Made by a program: the position numbers and the translations under genes. Source: Rhodospirillaceae bacterium (GTDB lineage Bacteria > Pseudomonadota > Alphaproteobacteria > Dongiales > Dongiaceae). Taken from it: a stretch of DNA of 64,000 bases. The number at the start of each line of letters is the position of its first letter. The stretch's first letter is position 1. The DNA lies in NCBI GenBank assembly GCA_016712715.1, contig JADJQM010000002.1, positions 682,001-746,000 on the forward strand, in the 5' to 3' direction. Under the pieces are notes generated by a model. The model ran no database searches and was not told the origin of the DNA. It was given only the letters and a program-made list of their open reading frames with translations. Shown here in pieces: positions 61,049 to 64,000 of the stretch.

Positions 61049-62608
61049 CTACTCAGCCGCCGCTTGGGCGTGCGGGCGGTTGAAATCTTCCGGGAAGTGG
61101 CGGATGGCGCTTTGCACGGGGAACGGCGTCAGGCCGCCCAGCGCACAGAGCGAACCATCCAGCATGGTGTCGCAAAGGTCGGCCAGCAGCTCCATGTTCT
61201 TCTGCCGGTTCTCACCATGGCGGATGCGGTCGATGACTTCGACGCCGCGGGTCGAGCCGATGCGGCAGGGCGTGCACTTGCCACAGGATTCGATGGCGCA
61301 GAATTCCATGGCAAAGCGCGCCTGGAGCGAGAGATCGACACTGTCGTCAAAGACGACAATGCCGCCATGGCCCAGCATGCCCTTGGCAGCGGCCATCGCT
61401 TCGTAATCGAGCGGCGTATCGAGGAGCGCATCCGGGAAATAGGCGCCCAAGGGACCACCCACCTGCACCGCGCGGAGCGGCCTGCCGGTGGCGGTCCCGC
61501 CGCCGAATTCCTCGATCACCTGGCGCAAGGTGATGCCGAAGGCTTTCTCGACCAGGCCGCCATGGCGGATATTGCCGGCGAGCTGCAACGGCATCGTGCC
61601 GCGTGAACGGCCCATGCCGTAATCCTTGTAGAACGTCGCCCCCTTGTCGAGGATGGTCGGCACCGCCACGAAGGAGAGCACGTTGTTGATGACGGTGGGT
61701 TTGCCGAACAGGCCCTTGATGGCGGGAAGCGGCGGCTTTGCGCGCACCATGCCGCGCTTGCCCTCGAGGCTTTCCAGCAGCGAGGTTTCCTCGCCGCAGA
61801 TATAGGCGCCGGCGCCTAAGCGCAGTTCGAGATCGAAGGCCTTGCCAGAGCCCATCACGTCGGGGCCGAGATAGCCCTTGCGGTTGGCGGCGACAATGGC
61901 TTTTTCGAGTTGCCGGTAGGCGTCGGGATATTCGCTGCGGATATAGATGAAGCCCTTGGTGGCACCCACAGCCAAGCCGGCGATGGTCATGCCTTCCACC
62001 AGCAGGAAGGGATCGCCCTCCATGATCATGCGGTCGGCGAAGGTGCCGCTGTCGCCCTCATCGGCATTGCAGACGATGTATTTCTGATCCGACTCAAGGC
62101 CCAGCACCGTCTTCCACTTGATACCGGTCGGGAAGCCGGCGCCACCGCGACCGCGCAGGCCGGATTCCGTGACGGCGTCGACGATGGCAGCACCCTGCAG
62201 GCGCACGGCGTTCTTCAGGCCGCGATAGCCCTCATGGGCGATGTAATCCTCGATGTCGGTCGGATCGATGATGCCGCAGCGCGCGAAGGTCAGGCGCTCC
62301 TGGTTCTTCAAGTACGGAATCTCTTCCGGCTTGCCGAGGTAGAGCGGGTGCTTCTTGTCGCCGTGGAGGAAATTGTCGGCGAGGAGGCCTGGGACATCGC
62401 CCGCCGTCACCGGGCCATAAGCGATTCGGCCTTCGGGCGTCACCACTTCCAGCATCGGCTCCAGCCAGAAGAGACCACGGCTGCCGTTGCGGATGATGGT
62501 GAGATCGAGCTTGCGGGCAAGGGCCTCGACCTTCAGCGCATGTTCGACCTCGTCGGCGCCCAAGGCGAGGGCGGCTGAATCGCCGGGGAGATAAAGGGTG
62601 ATGCTCAT
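61049..62608 (-). CDS. fdsB: formate dehydrogenase beta subunit FdsB (NuoF-like, NADH/FMN)
   Basis: 519 aa from the ATG at 62606-62608 (MSITLYLPGDSAALALGADE). N-terminal thioredoxin-like part, then NADH/FMN-binding GLRGRGGAGFPTGIKW and CNADEGDSGTFADR, SLBB-like region and the 4Fe-4S motif CGKCTPCRIGSTRGVE. Transfers electrons to NAD. Overlaps fdsG by 4 bp. Confidence 0.95.
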   Translation of the reverse strand: MSITLYLPGDSAALALGADEVEHALKVEALARKLDLTIIRNGSRGLFWLEPMLEVVTPEGRIAYGPVTAGDVPGLLADNFLHGDKKHPLYLGKPEEIPYLKNQERLTFARCGIIDPTDIEDYIAHEGYRGLKNAVRLQGAAIVDAVTESGLRGRGGAGFPTGIKWKTVLGLESDQKYIVCNADEGDSGTFADRMIMEGDPFLLVEGMTIAGLAVGATKGFIYIRSEYPDAYRQLEKAIVAANRKGYLGPDVMGSGKAFDLELRLGAGAYICGEETSLLESLEGKRGMVRAKPPLPAIKGLFGKPTVINNVLSFVAVPTILDKGATFYKDYGMGRSRGTMPLQLAGNIRHGGLVEKAFGITLRQVIEEFGGGTATGRPLRAVQVGGPLGAYFPDALLDTPLDYEAMAAAKGMLGHGGIVVFDDSVDLSLQARFAMEFCAIESCGKCTPCRIGSTRGVEVIDRIRHGENRQKNMELLADLCDTMLDGSLCALGGLTPFPVQSAIRHFPEDFNRPHAQAAAE

Positions 62609-63099
62609 GAACGCTTCTCCGCGATGAGGGCGTCGAAACGCTGTGGTGTCACGCGGCCGTGCAGTTTGCCGTCGATGCTCATGGCCGGCGAACAGGCGCA
62701 GAGGCCGAGGCAATAGACCGCCTCGACGGTGAAGACCTTGTCGGGCGTGGTTTCGCCCATCGCGACACGCAGATGCCGTTTCACATGCTCCTCGAGATCG
62801 CGGCCCGCCATCGACTGGCAGGCTTCGGCGCGGCAGATCTTGATGACATGGCGGCCGGCAGGTTCCTTGCGGAAGTCATGATAGAAGGTGAGCACGCCAT
62901 GAACCTCGGCGCGGCTCAAATTGAGCTCCTCGGCGATCACCGGGACAACGCTGGCATCGACATAGCCGAATTCGTCGTTGAGGGCGTGGAGGATGGGCAT
63001 GAGCGCGCCATCCAGGCTCTTCTTCTCCTGGACGATGCTCAAGGCGGCATCGTTATCCCAGGATCTCGCGGGGGAATTCGCGGCGGCTAATCCCGACAT
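62605..63099 (-). CDS. fdsG: formate dehydrogenase gamma subunit FdsG (NuoE-like, [2Fe-2S])
   Basis: 164 aa from the ATG at 63097-63099; a GTG at 63129 is the alternative. Thioredoxin-like [2Fe-2S] fold with cluster Cys in ICRAEACQSMAG and AVYCLGLCACSPAMSIDG. LMPILHALNDEFGYVDASVV and VLTFYHDFRKEPAGRHV are NuoE-family blocks. First gene of fdsGBA-fdhD-fdsD. Confidence 0.93.
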   Translation of the reverse strand: MSGLAAANSPARSWDNDAALSIVQEKKSLDGALMPILHALNDEFGYVDASVVPVIAEELNLSRAEVHGVLTFYHDFRKEPAGRHVIKICRAEACQSMAGRDLEEHVKRHLRVAMGETTPDKVFTVEAVYCLGLCACSPAMSIDGKLHGRVTPQRFDALIAEKRS

Positions 63100-63230
63100 T
63101 GGCTTTCTCTCTCCCGACGGCCGGATCACAATTGGCCTTTGGTGTAAGGCGGAAGTGCCGGCTTTGGTGTCTTGAAAACGACATGGGATCAGTAATCCAC
63201 AACCGAAGGCCGGGATTCAAATCGCTCTCT

Positions 63231-63259
63231 ATTATGATCTGATAAAAGAAATTTATCAA
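63231..63259 (-). promoter_or_regulatory. fds operon promoter with overlapping dyad
   Basis: On the minus strand TTGATA (63254-63259), a 17 bp spacer and CATAAT (63231-63236) form a good -35/-10 pair 130 bp upstream of fdsG. The spacer carries the dyad TGATAAA-TTTCT-TTTATCA (63240-63258), an AT-rich T-N-A type site that a LysR regulator could bind. Likely target of the LysR protein at the end of the operon; inference. Confidence 0.6.
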
Positions 63260-63278
63260 AAAGGGCGATAGTTGGTTA

Positions 63279-63806
63279 TCAAACCGTCGCCGGGGCGTCC
63301 CCGGAGGCTGGAATGCCGAAGGGTGCTGGATAAATGATCCTGCCTTTTCTACCACTTAACGACGCATTGGTCAATTCCAGCGCCATGAAGGCCGGGCCGG
63401 AAAAGGGGGCGTCGAACCCTTGCGCGAGGTCGGCCCGGAAACCGAAGCGGGCATAGAATTCCGGATGGCCGAGGACGATGACGGCCTCCCACCCCGCTTT
63501 TCGCGCCCGGGCAAGGCCGACCTTGGTGAGGGCCGAGCCGATGCCGCGACGCTGGTGGTCTGGATGGACGGCAAGGGGTGCCAGCGCCAAGGCCAGCACG
63601 GTTTCCCCGTCGATCTCGACAATCATCGGGCTGAACAGGATATGGCCGACGATGTTTCCATCTTCGAGCGCTACCAGGGACAAGGCGGCAAGGTCCGCCG
63701 CCATGAGCTCGGCCACCAGCTTACCCTCGAACAGGGTGCCGAAGGCCGCATCATGCAGGGCCGTCAGGGCGGCCAGGTCCGCCGCCGATGTCGTTCTGAT
63801 ATCCAT
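63279..63806 (-). CDS. GNAT family N-acetyltransferase
   Basis: 175 aa from the ATG at 63804-63806 (MDIRTTSAADLAALTALHDA); an upstream ATG at 63830 exists. GNAT motif A: LALAPLAVHPDHQRRGIGSA, with the acetyl-CoA loop; AVIVLGHPEFYARFGFRADL follows. This is the YhbS-like branch. Substrate unknown. Divergent from the next gene. Confidence 0.87.
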   Translation of the reverse strand: MDIRTTSAADLAALTALHDAAFGTLFEGKLVAELMAADLAALSLVALEDGNIVGHILFSPMIVEIDGETVLALALAPLAVHPDHQRRGIGSALTKVGLARARKAGWEAVIVLGHPEFYARFGFRADLAQGFDAPFSGPAFMALELTNASLSGRKGRIIYPAPFGIPASGDAPATV

Positions 63807-63899
63807 CCATGAGATATAAGCCTGTGCCACCTGACGCCAAGCTTAAGCTATAGAGGCTCGCATAGATTTGATGGCGGGCAAGACTTTCCGGGGATGTCC

Positions 63900-64000
63900 A
63901 TGCGCCTCGCGCTGCTGCAGAACGATTCGGTGCCGGGTGATAAGGACTGGCAATTGACGGCGATCAGCGAAGTGGCGCGGCATCTCGCCGGCCGCGCCGA
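63900..64000 (+). CDS. carbon-nitrogen hydrolase (nitrilase family), 5' end only
   Basis: Thirty-three codons before the window edge: MRLALLQNDSVPGDKDWQLT, then ISEVARHLAGRA. The opening strand plus DSVPGD-type turn resembles the start of nitrilase/amidohydrolase proteins. An in-frame ATG at 63894 is also possible; GGGG stands 7 bp before the chosen one. Too short for more. Confidence 0.55.
   Translation, partial: MRLALLQNDSVPGDKDWQLTAISEVARHLAGRA

Noticed and set aside
58150..61083. 977-codon plus-strand frame opposite fdsA
   Set aside because: Antisense shadow: fdsA shows all cofactor motifs, while this frame has only His/Gly/Ala/Asp-rich sequence with no family motif.
1..64000. CRISPR arrays, rRNA genes, transposases or prophage genes
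   Set aside because: I saw no regularly spaced identical repeats of 25-40 bp, no rRNA-like conserved blocks, and no transposase, integrase or phage structural motifs.

Overview
The window looks like a GC-rich chromosome segment of an alphaproteobacterium, probably in or near Rhodospirillales. The main reason is that it carries the conserved alphaproteobacterial replication-origin neighbourhood: mnmG-mnmE with a perfect parS, hemH-hemJ-rho, hemE, a 460 bp DnaA-box region, then ppsR-maf-aroE. Several PAS_5-type single-domain proteins, an fdsGBACD formate dehydrogenase and a BigR-type sulfide operon fit that group. The placement is inference from gene order and protein character; no database was searched.

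Layout. Positions 1-3263 (minus): mnmG (cut by the window edge), mnmE, a [2Fe-2S] ferredoxin-like protein and a small DUF6489-like protein. 3438-9903: two PAS_5 proteins, a DUF255 thioredoxin-fold protein, hemH, a frameshifted hemJ and rho. 10112-14722: a large MASE1/CHASE/PAS histidine kinase broken by four frameshifts and a stop. 14736-18446 (minus): quinone oxidoreductase, ribB with an FMN riboswitch, ogt and hemE. 18447-18906: the probable oriC. 18907-21967: ppsR, maf, aroE and a membrane protein, coupled by short overlaps in part. 21983-31321: small membrane proteins, a TetR/di-iron MBL pair, a lipoprotein, lepA, tRNA-Ser, PAS proteins, and a PD-(D/E)XK-like/DUF2239 pair. 31465-39902: solute-binding protein, msrB, a response regulator and a large hybrid kinase, an EEP hydrolase, a caspase-fold protein lacking both catalytic residues, a PAS protein and an SDR. 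40023-46331 (minus): cydAB, a class III cyclase and a chemoreceptor with C-terminal PilZ and sensor domains. 46733-48922: katG with an in-frame amber codon. 48982-56119 (minus): bigR, persulfide dioxygenase, DUF442-SQR fusion, SulP, rhodanese-ChrB and a frameshifted chrA, apparently one sulfide-oxidation and anion-transport operon. 56187-63099 (minus): fdsGBA-fdhD-fdsD and a LysR regulator, with a clear promoter/dyad upstream. A GNAT acetyltransferase and the start of a nitrilase-family gene close the window.

How it works together: the left third is housekeeping and origin-linked (chromosome segregation, heme, tRNA modification, riboflavin). The right third is respiratory and redox metabolism: cytochrome bd, catalase-peroxidase, sulfide oxidation and NAD-linked formate oxidation. 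Four loci (hemJ, the 10-15 kb kinase, katG, chrA) carry frameshifts or stops while their neighbours stay open for hundreds of codons. Whether these are real decay or consensus errors is the main quality question. A 103 bp element with inverted arms occurs twice, once in frame inside mnmE.
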